Positions 37,380-47,569 of a stretch of 64,000 nucleotides of DNA are shown piece after piece (position 1 is the first letter of the stretch; every line of letters begins with the position of its first letter). The notes under the pieces were generated by a model that had not been told where the DNA came from, made no database searches, and saw nothing but the letters and a program-made list of their open reading frames with translations. Made by a program: the position numbers and the translations under genes. Source of the stretch: Bryum argenteum (lineage: Eukaryota; Streptophyta; Bryopsida; Bryales; Bryaceae); assembly GCA_037043015.1 (NCBI GenBank), contig CM073321.1, positions 687,001-751,000 of the forward strand, in the 5' to 3' direction.

Positions 37380-38330
37380 ATGGGTGAAATAAGCAATCAC
37401 AAGATAAAAGAACTACGTTGTTAGAAACAAGGGTTAGCTCGCGGAGCCCACATGGTGCGGTTGTTTTAAGGTTTTGCGCCCGTCCTTCACTTGCTATCTT
37501 GTTTCCATCAGGATTTTTTGGCTTGATGGAGTATTGAGCTGCTCTCTGTGCTGTGCATTTAAGGCCTTATTCATTAAATTGAGACAAAATATACATTTTG
37601 AGACTTTCAAAAATAGATGTAGAAGTCTAGTGAATCAATAGTTGTTGAACCCAACGATAGGTAGAAGTGATGTGTTGGTAAATACTCAAATCTTGAACTG
37701 AAGAAGCTTAAATTGAAATTTATTCTTACTCATCTCCAGCATTAATAGTGTGCAGGTTGCATGAAACTGACATGCATCTATGAAATATAAATGAAACAAT
37801 TGCTCATAGAAGAAAAAGTGAGTGCTTTTCTAAGAGGGTAATATATTTAATACGTAATTGTATACAAAGATATGCATTGCTGGAGGTCAACAAACATAGT
37901 AGACCTCAAAAGAATTAATGTACGGATATATACTACTACTGAAAGGTCTACATGTATAATTTTTTCAACATGACTTCTACTGCCATAGTAGTTTAATCAG
38001 TGCACGTCCAATTTTGTGTCACTAAGTTTAGCTGCTTCTCGTGCTTCTCGTGCCTTTGAAAATATTGTCGCGTCGTGATCGATGGAGGGGCCCACTTCCC
38101 CACGAGCAGGCTTCGCTTGCGCTAACTTGTTCAGGTGCACGAACCTTCCGTTTCGACCCTCGAACTTGAGTGGTGGTATCAAAGGGCCCACAAGCGGAGA
38201 CGGACCGTGATCAGCAAGGAGGTCGTCCGGAGTCTCTAGACACCGTCGTACTGGGAGTCTTTGTGTTCGTGACCGGTGTTGTAGTTAATGTAAGAAAGTG
38301 AGGACGACGCTCTAGCGAAACGCGGACACG
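37380..38330. other. Mostly non-coding; short basic frame
   Basis: A minus-strand frame at 38191-37997 reads PPLKFEGRNGRFVHLNKLAQ and then an Ala/Lys-rich tail; I cannot place it. The rest is AT-rich without supportable genes. Confidence 0.3.
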
Positions 38331-38609
38331 ATGTTGAAGAAGGCTCTTCGTGCACTCCCTACTAGCTTTGCCGCTAATATCCTTGAAAAAGTCGGAGCGG
38401 CCATGAGGGGTTCAGGTTCGAGCACCAGGACAAGAAGGAGGATTTGTTTGGAAATTGATCCCTCACCAGTCCAAGCAATAGGCGAGAAGCAATTGCCTGA
38501 GGTCGGCGATGTCCGTTTCAATGGAAAGGAAGAGCAAGTTGGAGTCCTAACGAATCCGCAACTCGGGGGCCTGTCGACTACGCCGTCTGCGATGTGCTCT
38601 TTGGAGTAG
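38331..38609 (+). CDS. Small unrecognised ORF
   Basis: 92 codons from an ATG at 38331, in a GC-richer patch than its surroundings. The N-terminus (MLKKALRALPTSFAANILEK) could be an amphipathic or organelle-targeting helix, followed by an Arg-rich stretch (STRTRRRIC) and an acidic/Gln-rich end. The opposite strand is also open (38755-38312), so coding status is doubtful. Confidence 0.25.
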   Translation: MLKKALRALPTSFAANILEKVGAAMRGSGSSTRTRRRICLEIDPSPVQAIGEKQLPEVGDVRFNGKEEQVGVLTNPQLGGLSTTPSAMCSLE

Positions 38610-38755
38610 TCTATGGCCGCAGATTTACGTCTGCGGCAGACCGGAGGAGGTACGGTACGGAGCAGACAGTAGTGCCGCAACTGCCCCCCTCCGACACGAA
38701 CCCCGAGAGGAGGCTCATGGATGGCCTCTGACGCGGCAGAGCCACGCGCATGCAT

Positions 38756-40984
38756 TCATCCTATGTACACAAACATTCATATAGTAGAGAACCGCATCAG
38801 GCAGGGTAAAACAAGAAGCATATTCCATCACAGTAGATTCAATGTTAGGAAATTCATCCATAGACAACCGATAGTAATAATACGAAGAATTAGGGGTAAA
38901 TCCAACTCCTTTATTATTAACTTCCGGTAAGTACATGGTATACATTACGGTACAATAATTACAAAATGTAGATGGAAATGTCAAAACGTAGATGGAAATG
39001 TAGATAGAGTAAGGAAGCTACAAAAAAACAGGTCTCCTAGTAACTGTGCGCCCATCTTCTATGACTAAGCTCATCCCCGGTAAACTAAATTGAGTCCCCA
39101 TGGTCTGCGAAGACATCAACATGTCGGCGATGAGTTTCTTGGCGGTCGGGTCACCGGGACGCTGTCGTCATGATATCAGTTATATGTTGTAAAAAACTAA
39201 ATATAAGTTGATAACCTCATAGTTTTCCATGTACCTGGTACGTGGTAAATATATGAGTGTATTATTAGATTAAAAATATGTTTTGTGGTGAGAACCACAG
39301 TATAGGCCTAGAGGGATGGATAATAAATTTTTCGTGACAGGCCTGTATCTTGGAGGCACTGCATCTTGTCACAGTCTGGAGGTAGGGGCGCCGGTTGGTG
39401 GCATTATTTCCTGCCGTTTACTCTCGCCAGCAGAGCCAAGTCACGAGCTGGTTGTGTCGCTCAACGGGTCCAGCGGGGTTCGAACCCGGACCGATAGAAC
39501 GCAGCATCGACTTTCAAGCCAACCAACCAAGTCCGCGACTTGGCGACTGTATATCGAGCAGCGACGGATTTATTCAACCATCGGGAGTCGGAACTACGAG
39601 CCTGAGGACGTGGTAAGGTGAAATTATCCTAGTGGGAACTCATTTAGTTTATTTATGATTGGAGTTGATGTTGAGTTTCTTACATAATGTTAATATATAG
39701 AATAATTCGGTGGAAATCCAACCATTTGGTTGGTACCGAATAGGTAGAATAGAGTATTTTGTATTTCATTAGTTAAGGAGATAATAAGAGATAAGGGGCA
39801 GCATGGAGGTGACCATCCATGCCCAATGGCATGAGAGATGTCACATGGGCATGGTATGGGCCTTGGTGGCCCCCCCTTTCTCTCTCTCCTTTCTCCTTGG
39901 GAGCTGCTGGCTTTGGAGGAGTAGTGTGTTTTGAGTTTTTGGAGTGAGTTGCTAAGTTTTGGGAGTGTTGTAAAGTGTTAAGAGAGCTTTCCGAAATGGT
40001 ATCAAGGGAGTTCATACGTTTTGTGAGGAAGGAGCAACACTCTTTTTAGTGCAAAGAGGTCTGCTGCCTTGTGATTTTGTTAACCGTGACTTTGAGGAGT
40101 CACTATGTTCTATAAAAAGCGTTTCTAAGTATGAAACTTTGAGTGTTTGTGTATCTTGAGGTCTTCTTTGTAAAAAGCTATTGAGTGATCAATTTGGAGT
40201 TAGTATGAAGCCGTAGTGTTCATTTGAAGAAGAGAGGGTATCTTACTCTCTCAACATAGGGGCGGTACTAACATTCGTATTTTAAACTGACCCTATAGTT
40301 TTTTTTTTGTACATCTTTTGATGTTGAGGTTTTTGAGAGTCTGTAGCTTAACAAGTTAGCTTTCTATAGAGCTATCACTCATCAAATTAGGAGCTTTTGA
40401 GAGTTGTTGACACTCTTTTTTAGTGAAGGGAGGTCTGCTGCCTTCAAATTTCGAAGGCCTAACTTCTACTGACGATATCATTTTGTGTTTTATTCCTTCA
40501 TATCTGTATTTTAACATGATTATAGAGTGTTGTATTAGCTTTCCAATGACATATCACTTGTATGATTCTAATACCGTATGAAACCGTGGTGTTTGATCAA
40601 AGTAGGCAGTTTATAACTATTAACGTTTGTTATAGTTAACAAATTATCTACTAAGTGTGTGCTTGATAGAAGGGTATCTAGAGAGAGGGTATCATAGAAG
40701 TCAGGGTATTGAAGGGTTATAGATAATTAAACTTAATTACCTTAATCATGTTTATTAACACTAATCATAATTAATTAACACTAACTCTATTTTATTAATC
40801 TAATCACAATTAGAGACTAATCAAGGTTAGAAGTTTTAACTAATCCTATTTAGTCAACTAATCTTTTGTCTAATCACTTATGATTAATTAAGTTAATCTA
40901 ATCTCAATTAAGGTTTACTTAACATATTAATACTAATCTTTTAACATATCCTTAATACTGTTTGTGTTATTTACAATGACTTTC
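38756..40984. other. No recognised gene; possible SINE fragment
   Basis: At 39477-39487 the sequence GGTTCGAACCC fits an RNA polymerase III B box on either strand; on the minus strand a TTGGTTGGTTGGC word about 45 bases upstream could be a weak A box. This may be a decayed tRNA-derived SINE. From 40680 to 40940 the sequence is a degenerate TTAATCTAATC/AACACTAATC-type simple repeat. Plus-strand sites TGGTATCAAAGGGC (38174) and TGGTATCAAGGGAG (39997) only loosely resemble a retrotransposon primer-binding site. Confidence 0.3.
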
Positions 40985-41782
40985 TTACATAGTTTGATAG
41001 TTTCTCCTACTTCTCCTATTTCTCATCTGACTTAGGTGCAGCCAGAAACCCAGAGTTTTCCTAGGGCTAATTCTCTCTACCCGACAACGCAGCGGGTTTT
41101 GGCCAATGCGATTGTCCTCCACGAATATTTGCAAATGTCCCTCGTGGGAATCTAGGCGGTTTAGCCAAGGCAGAAGGTCTTCGATGAGGAAGTCGTTCTC
41201 GCCATCTTGGGGACTCCAGATGCGGAGGAACACGGCATTACCGTTCTCATTGCAGATACTCTTTTGGGGAGAGTTATCAATGAGAAGAGTATTGTCTGGA
41301 GAAAAGAACGTGTCTCCACTAGGATTGCTGAACACAGCCTCCGAGAGCACTTTCATGTACACAACCTTGTGGCCGAGCTCAAAGGACTTCCCGTCGGGGA
41401 GCTGGATCGTGGTGCAATCCTTTTGGCAGAGGATATCGAAAGGATGTTTGCCACCCCTAAAGAGGTGGCCGACGACACCCTCAGCATTATGCTTCATCAT
41501 CGAAGTCCACACTAAGACCTTGTCCGCGATGTCGGAAACCTGCCGGAGAAAATCCTTGACATTTTTCCTTGCGAAAACCACTTTAGGACCAATGACAGTG
41601 GGAGTCTTATGTGGCCGAATATTGTCCCCCAGAGTGTACGGTGTGGGTCCACTGTGGTTGGACCCATACGTAGAATGGCAGAGAACGCCATTCAAGTTGA
41701 GGACAATGTTCAACCACTTCCTCCGCGGCGGAGGCGGAAGGGTCCTCCCGACGACCTCTATCGCACGCTCGACAGCTACCTG
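40985..41782 (-). CDS. NIF/FCP1-like HAD phosphatase exon, catalytic Asp replaced
   Basis: The minus-strand frame reads PPPPRRKWLNIVLNLNGVLC, then KVLVWTS, then a Lys-containing segment, then NTLLIDNSPQK and LRIWSPQD. These are the motifs of the NIF/FCP1/SCP family of HAD phosphatases, which remove phosphates from phosphoserine/threonine, for example on the RNA polymerase II tail. In motif I the two essential Asp of DLDGTL are both Asn here (N-L-N-G-V-L), so the product is probably not a phosphatase. No ATG precedes motif I; a GTCTTGCTCAG acceptor at about 41783 suggests an internal or last exon of about 265 codons whose earlier exons lie further right, where the 41979-51018 element now sits. 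The C-terminus is Arg-rich. Confidence 0.75.
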   Translation of the reverse strand, partial: QVAVERAIEVVGRTLPPPPRRKWLNIVLNLNGVLCHSTYGSNHSGPTPYTLGDNIRPHKTPTVIGPKVVFARKNVKDFLRQVSDIADKVLVWTSMMKHNAEGVVGHLFRGGKHPFDILCQKDCTTIQLPDGKSFELGHKVVYMKVLSEAVFSNPSGDTFFSPDNTLLIDNSPQKSICNENGNAVFLRIWSPQDGENDFLIEDLLPWLNRLDSHEGHLQIFVEDNRIGQNPLRCRVERISPRKTLGFWLHLSQMRNRRSRRNYQTM

Positions 41783-41978
41783 AGCAAGACAGATGACACA
41801 AAGAGATTGATCAAGGAGTTATCTGGGGTAATGAAGAAATGGAAGAGCCAGGGAGTGGACAGGAGCTTTCAGTCATCCTGATCAACTCCGGCCTCCCATT
41901 TGAGATTGCTTCCAGTTCAAATGAGATTGGTACGCAAACACTGATTGGTAACTGACTAACTGTGCAGCAGGGAAAACC

Positions 41979-42065
41979 ACCGGTGTAAGCGTTGAGCGTT
42001 GAGCCATGAGAGGTGAGCGGTAAAGTTTGAGCGGTAAGAAGAAAAAAATTTAAAAGTTAGGGGCC
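41979..42065 (+). repeat. Left terminal inverted repeat (candidate)
   Basis: Contains GTGTAAGCGTTGAGCG followed by degenerate GAGCGGTAA copies and an AAATTTAAAAGTTAGGG tail; it pairs in inverted orientation with 50957-51018. Confidence 0.55.
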
Positions 42066-42970
42066 CTATTACCATGGAATGGGTGGTTCAGGAATTTTGA
42101 CGCGGTAATTTTTAGGGTTTAAGAGTACACAAAACCGTGGACATAGGTCCTTCATCCATCCATTTTCATGGTATTGAGGTCCTACATTATTTCATAAGTA
42201 ATCCACATTTGCAAGTGTAAATAAAAGTTAATTTAATTATGAGATGGCATCATTATGTGTAACCAATACAATTCAAATCATATACAAATCTAAACCCCCA
42301 CTTTTGGATGGCCCTTTAGTTAATCAAGAAGTTTAATTTGTCAATTTTAAGATTTAGAGACTAATTAGGGCTGACGTCATCAATTTCCTATTCCACTTAT
42401 CAGAATTATATGTAAATGCTTCGGTTTATATAATCTAAAATTTATAACGACGGGTCGTCTTTTCATGTCTCCTTGTAAGGTGTACAGAAAGACATTCACG
42501 TAGCATTGTAGTGGTCCGAGTTCGATTCTCCTCGGCCTCGTTTGAGCGCTACATCGTCTTAAAGCAGCTATCCTGAGCTATACAAATACCGGACTATAGC
42601 CCCTACCAACATTGGCAAGAATCAATCACTCCAATGGAAACTAAAAAAACATTTTGAAAATTTTAGTTTGTATAGAGTTCAAAACTTAAACATTTACATA
42701 CACCAATGCATTGTAATTGGAGTTGAAGAATATACATGCATATTAGGGCTGACGTCACCGTTAAAGGCAAGCATGGCTTTAGCTTACATAGTATTGAAGT
42801 ACTTAGAGTAATACTTGAAGCACTTAGTGTAGGTTAAGTCTCGATAAAAAAAAATATCAAACCGTATATATTGAAAAACACATATAGATAGGATATAAGT
42901 AATAGATCATGGTAAACTACGAATGTATGGCGCTAACATGTCCAGTACCTATCAGAAAACAAATCACAAA
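42066..42970. other. Non-coding inside the element; SINE-like patch
   Basis: AT-rich. At 42501-42514 TAGCATTGTAGTGG resembles a pol III A box and at 42518-42530 GAGTTCGATTCTC a B box, but they are adjacent instead of about 35 bp apart, so this is at best a shortened tRNA-derived element. Confidence 0.3.
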
Positions 42971-45900
42971 CTAGGCAGACGGTGTAGTACCATTAAAGTG
43001 CTGATCACACTGATCAGCCTCAAAGTCTATAAACTTAAGCACACTATTGCTATAACGTCGACGTGGAGTGTCAGATAAAATGGAAGATGGAGCTTGAACA
43101 AACTCTTGAGCAAGACGCTCAGCGTACGATGGTAGGGTGAAGTTTGATGGAGGGCTCTTGTAGAGATGAGCGTTGCGAGTCAATCGTTCTTTCAAACCTG
43201 CGATCCTAAAAGTACAAAGAAAGTCAATACTACTGATTTGTAAGTGCGTAAGTTAAAATCGAGAAAGAGAATACAAGGTGGTATTACGTACAAATGAACT
43301 TGCGTGGTTTCTTCACGACCAATTCGTCAGAGTCATAATCTGCGGGAGGGGCTGATTCTACACTTTCTTCATCACCGGGGTGACCATTCTTGTATTCCGC
43401 TAGTACACCATCAAAAATTTCTTCGTCTGGTTCCATGGTGTCGAGGTGTCGGTTGGAGCGCGCGCAAGCAATCACAGATGCACCTAAAAGATTAGATGCC
43501 CCAGTTAAAAATGAAAAATGAATAAACAAATTCTAATGTAGAGTTTACGATAACATTACCTGTACTTGCGCTCCAATCGAAGACTATACCCCCGTCGTCC
43601 GTGAGACAATCAACAAAACATTGAATGAAAGAGGGGTCCTTCTCTCGTGAGCCTCGCCATGGCGTACCATCCGGACGATAACGCAATGTCTCTTTGTCTG
43701 CAAAGTTACAGAGGTGGTCTTCCTCATCAAGTACGATTGCCACACCCGCGTATGCGTGTGCCACTTCCCGAGTTGGAACTTCGGAAAAAATCTTTACGAA
43801 CATAGACTTTGATATGGAAGCAGTGAGTCTGCAAAACAGAAGTATACATACGTTAACATAGAAGCATAGAAGACAATAATCATGAAATGTGAAATAGGAA
43901 AATAGAATCTGGTCCGTACCTCTTTCGGTTTAGGCACGGTAGAGGCCATAGGGAGGGGGTTATATCCCCACCAGTCTCGAACAAGACGAAAACTATATGT
44001 ATGCGACTCAGAATCGAGAGTGCGTTCGATTCTACGACATTTTGGATGCATCAGAAGAATGGCTCCAACGTCTGTCAAATGATACGCGGCAAATACAAAG
44101 AGGCTCTCGAAGTAGGTTTTGTCACGTCGGTTCCTAGATGGAATTTCTGTTGGAGACACACCCGGTATAGGCAAGTTCTCAGGAGCATCTGCAAAAAAGA
44201 GATCAATTCCTGGATGCTTGGGTTCATACTCCATTGCCGAACACGGGTACTTACGGTCTTTGCCAATCTGAGATACAGGTGAAAAATTAGATAGTGGCTA
44301 ATAGATTCACTAGTACTCAACGTGCTTAGGGAGAATATAAATGACAAATGTATGAAATAATACCTTCTTGATGTGCTCGACGATATCGAGGATTTGCGAA
44401 TCCCATTTTGCAGTCTTCGACGACTGATGAACCAAATCTCCAATGTTCCCCTTCTCGAGATACATTGGCAGAGTAACTGAAATTTTCGACGACGAGCTGC
44501 TACCAATGTGATTGGGTTTCGGAAGAGGGCGTTTCGGAAACATTGGCTGGCTAAGGCGACGCGGGGACTGCTGGGAGTTGTGGTCCACGGTGAACGATTG
44601 AGGAGGAGACCCTGCATTTGTAAGTCCACCTGTAAAAAGCTGAGTCAGTCTTGCATTGCGTCGATTTGCATTGTTTGTCGCTCCCTCTCAAGCCTGAGTC
44701 AGATCAGCATCTTCTGGCCCTGCAATGTCTTCTAGAAGGGGAGCAGTTTCTTCACATTCTTGCTCTAGATCTACAACAAGTTCCGCAACAGCATTGCGTC
44801 GCTTTCTGGTTGCATGAGACTTGGGCACTGCAACTGGTGAAGAAGGAGAAGAGATTGGATCAGGTGCATCTGGTAAAATAGAGAGTTCGTCATCGTCATC
44901 ATCATCAATCTCCATAGGTGCAGTGTCAGCTGGATTGGTAGCCTGGTTTCGAATAAGATGCTTCTCCTCCTTGTGAACGTAGTTCTGGTCGCACTCAAGG
45001 AACCATCCACCGGTTATGATCTGGGAGTTTGTAAACCGCTCTTGTTGGGCTGAGGAGAAAAAACTGCGGGGATCATTCGTCACTGCAACGTCCTCGAACT
45101 CCATTGGAATGGAAAACGAAGGTAATGCTCCCTTGGCAATGAATTCTTGTTTTAAGTACCTACAAGAAAGTGAACAAATTAGATAGGGAAAATTGAATAC
45201 GTTGAACCACTTTCAATAATATTTAATAGGAAATGAAATACATACCGGAATAAAAGTCGCTTAATTGTAGCTTTGCCTCCAGTAATCTTACGAAGATTCG
45301 AGCCTTTAATGATCTTCGGACTTGCAGTTGGAGCAAGATAGTTTCCGAATGCCTTCTCCCATAAGAGCAACCTCGACTTCTCGGTATATGCAGATGGCTT
45401 TAGGACAACACTAGACCACTCAATATTGAGGTTCTCGTTGTCTACCAGATTCTGCAATTCACTTTCAAGTGATTGCTCAAGCTGAGAATACAAGAGACAT
45501 GTTAGTATTAAAAGTAACATATAATCTCAAATACTGTAATCACAGAACGAATATGCAAGTTACCTGTGCCCAAAGAGAAGCACGATGTAGAAATGAAACC
45601 AAAGCTTTGTCTTTGATCGGGCGTTCCTCTGGGAATCGAAATGATCGTCGAACTTTGTTTGGTGAGTTCCACCATTGTAGCCACTTTGCCTTGAAATCAA
45701 ATTGAACATTGCTAGTCGCTACCATGTGTAAGCGTTCAAACGTCATGTCGGGTTTCATGTTTTGGCTGTAATGAGAATTAATCTGCATATCGGAATCACA
45801 GTTTTGATTAGTGCAACCCTAAACGTAAAGATAGAAAAAGTGTCATAAATCGCGGAACCCAGGCAGCAATACCTCTCTCGCAAAGACTTTCCCGAGTTTG

Positions 45901-47317
45901 ATATTGGCCACCGCGACCATTTTGTCAAAATTCTTGCCACGTATTACTTTGATTTCAGCCTTGATGGCGTTATTCATGGCACTCCATACTCCAGGTCCAG
46001 TTTGTTTATCTTTTGGAACCGTGGCGTAGTACGTAGCTTCAGCGTCGTCGGATTTTTTGGCTAACCTCCTCTTTATAACAACCCGAACACAAATGAGAAG
46101 TTGTTTTAAATAAATTATAGCAAAAGGAGTCGATAACAATCATAGCGAACATACCGCGTATAGAAATTTTACAAAAACGTCTATTGTCACAGGATACCAC
46201 GTCTCCTTTTTTGCTTTGGCGTTCTTACAGATCCTGTAATCTTCGGGGGAAATGAGGTCCTTGAAATCTTCGAGTTTCAGTTTTCCAAATTTCCTCATGC
46301 GTTGCAGTTTCGCACACAAACTGTCTTTGACATGATCATGTTCAGTGGACCTACAACATAGAACGAAAGATGAGAAAACTTGTATATGACACAATCATAA
46401 AAGAATATGATATTAATTAATGACGCATTTTCTTACCAGTTTATGTCGTTCATAGCATCGAGGAGGAGATTGCTCTCTCCACGGGCATCGAGTACGATGC
46501 AATCAACCGAAATGTACCACGAGGGATCATTCTTGTGATACCTCTCGATATGGCGCATCCAGGCTATAACACGGTGGTTACCTTCGTAGACATAGAAATA
46601 TTTGTCAGAAAGGTTACAAAGATCTGGATCAGACCGCAGCGTGCTCTCGAACTCTTCATTCGCAGCTTTCCAAAGCGGGTTCTTCCAAAGTTCATCTTGA
46701 GTGTCAACGTTTTTTTCTCGGCCTTTTCTATCAAAGGGAGACACGTACATTACCCGATTGCCTTCGCGGTAGCCTTTGTTGAACTCATTCTCCTGTTTTC
46801 GGACGTCTTGATCAGAGATCGGCCAAACCTTCGGATAACAGACGAGGCGACAAAGTGAAATTAGCATACGAGACTTCTTAACATGTTTGTAGCGTAACCT
46901 GTTGTTGATTGCTATCGAATCACTCTTGTGGAGCATTCGCATCTCGTTAGCACTCCAGTCGGGGTCCTTGTTTTGAAGATGTGTGGGCATGTGAATCATT
47001 CCAACGTTGACACCTTCAGGCAATGTAGATTCTTCATCATCCGAGAGGGATTGGTGTCCATCATGGTCTTGCGTTGGTAGGTAAATATCTGCAGCTTCAA
47101 GAGGATCGTCACTTGAAACTGCATTGCATTCGCCTTCCACAAGTTGGCGATCAGATTCCGAAGGACTCTCTTGCAGAACTCCACCTCTGAAGTCATCAAC
47201 ATTTCTCACACTATCAAGCATGAGTTCATCTCCGACGGAAGGTACAGTTTGTGGAGGATTAAGATGAGGCGGAATGGCTTCTTCATATTGAATGAGATGG
47301 TCTTGACCTATGCTCAT
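42971..47317 (-). CDS. ParB-like domain / beta-class DNA methyltransferase fusion, 11 exons
   Basis: Exons (minus): 47317-46437, 46350-46155, 46070-45873, 45782-45564, 45481-45246, 45159-44756, 44629-44364, 44267-43920, 43806-43560, 43483-43292, 43197-42971. All ten introns are GT-AG and phase-consistent, giving 1,137 residues; the sixth donor (GAAT/GTGAAG) and ninth exon's acceptor are the weakest. Residues about 240-300 (YVYEGNHRVIAWMRHIE, then MNDIN) match the ParB/sulfiredoxin-like fold with its G-N-H-R signature at 246-249. The C-terminal third follows beta-class DNA methyltransferases in order: IDLFFADAPEN (motif IV position, residues 821-831), DVGAILLMHP (V), an SREKDPSFIQCFVDCL segment (motif X-like), then GGIVFDWSASTGASVIACA (motif I, SAM pocket, about 988-1006) and RHLDTMEPDEEIF. 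ParB plus methylase fusions are known from bacteria and phages. Motif IV is D-A-P-E, not DPPY, so catalysis is doubtful. Divergent to the MULE gene 252 bp away. Confidence 0.85.
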
Positions 47318-47569
47318 TTGGAAATCCAAGAAATCAAATACAACACACCACAATAAGCATAAGATAGTATAAAATGAATAATAATATATAAAAAGTAGTA
47401 CATAACCTTATTGTAACTTAATATATGATAAACATATCATATAATGTTCCGTTAAATCTAAGGAGATTGCATCTTTTCGGCAAGTCGCGGAGAACGTCTA
47501 GGTGCAAGTCTAGCAAATTCCTTTTCCTGGAGACGACGAGCTTTGGCCTCATTCTTTTATAATCGTAAA
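47318..47569. promoter_or_regulatory. Shared divergent promoter region
   Basis: The 252 bp between the ATG of the methyltransferase gene (minus, 47317) and the ATG of the MULE gene (plus, 47570). Very AT-rich in its left half, with TATATAAAAAG at about 47385 as a possible plus-strand TATA box. Both genes must be controlled from here; the elements are inferred, not proven. Confidence 0.5.

Noticed and set aside
39430..39560. tRNA gene
   Set aside because: Only the B-box/T-loop (GGTTCGAACCC) is convincing; no acceptor stem or anticodon arm can be folded. At most a SINE fragment.
38174..40010. TGGTATCAAAGGGC and TGGTATCAAGGGAG as LTR retrotransposon primer-binding sites
   Set aside because: They diverge from the initiator-Met tRNA complement, no LTR ends (TG...CA) or direct repeats flank them, and no gag-pol was found.
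41609..41881. Plus-strand frame with RRRRKGPPDDLYRTLDSYL
   Set aside because: Its first half is antisense to the NIF/FCP1 motif region; no domain, no homologous frame known to me.
47318..47353. Start of the methyltransferase gene at 47353
   Set aside because: The codon there is TTG; the first ATG in frame is at 47317. Likewise 47543 for the MULE gene is TTG and 53522 for the kinase is GTG.
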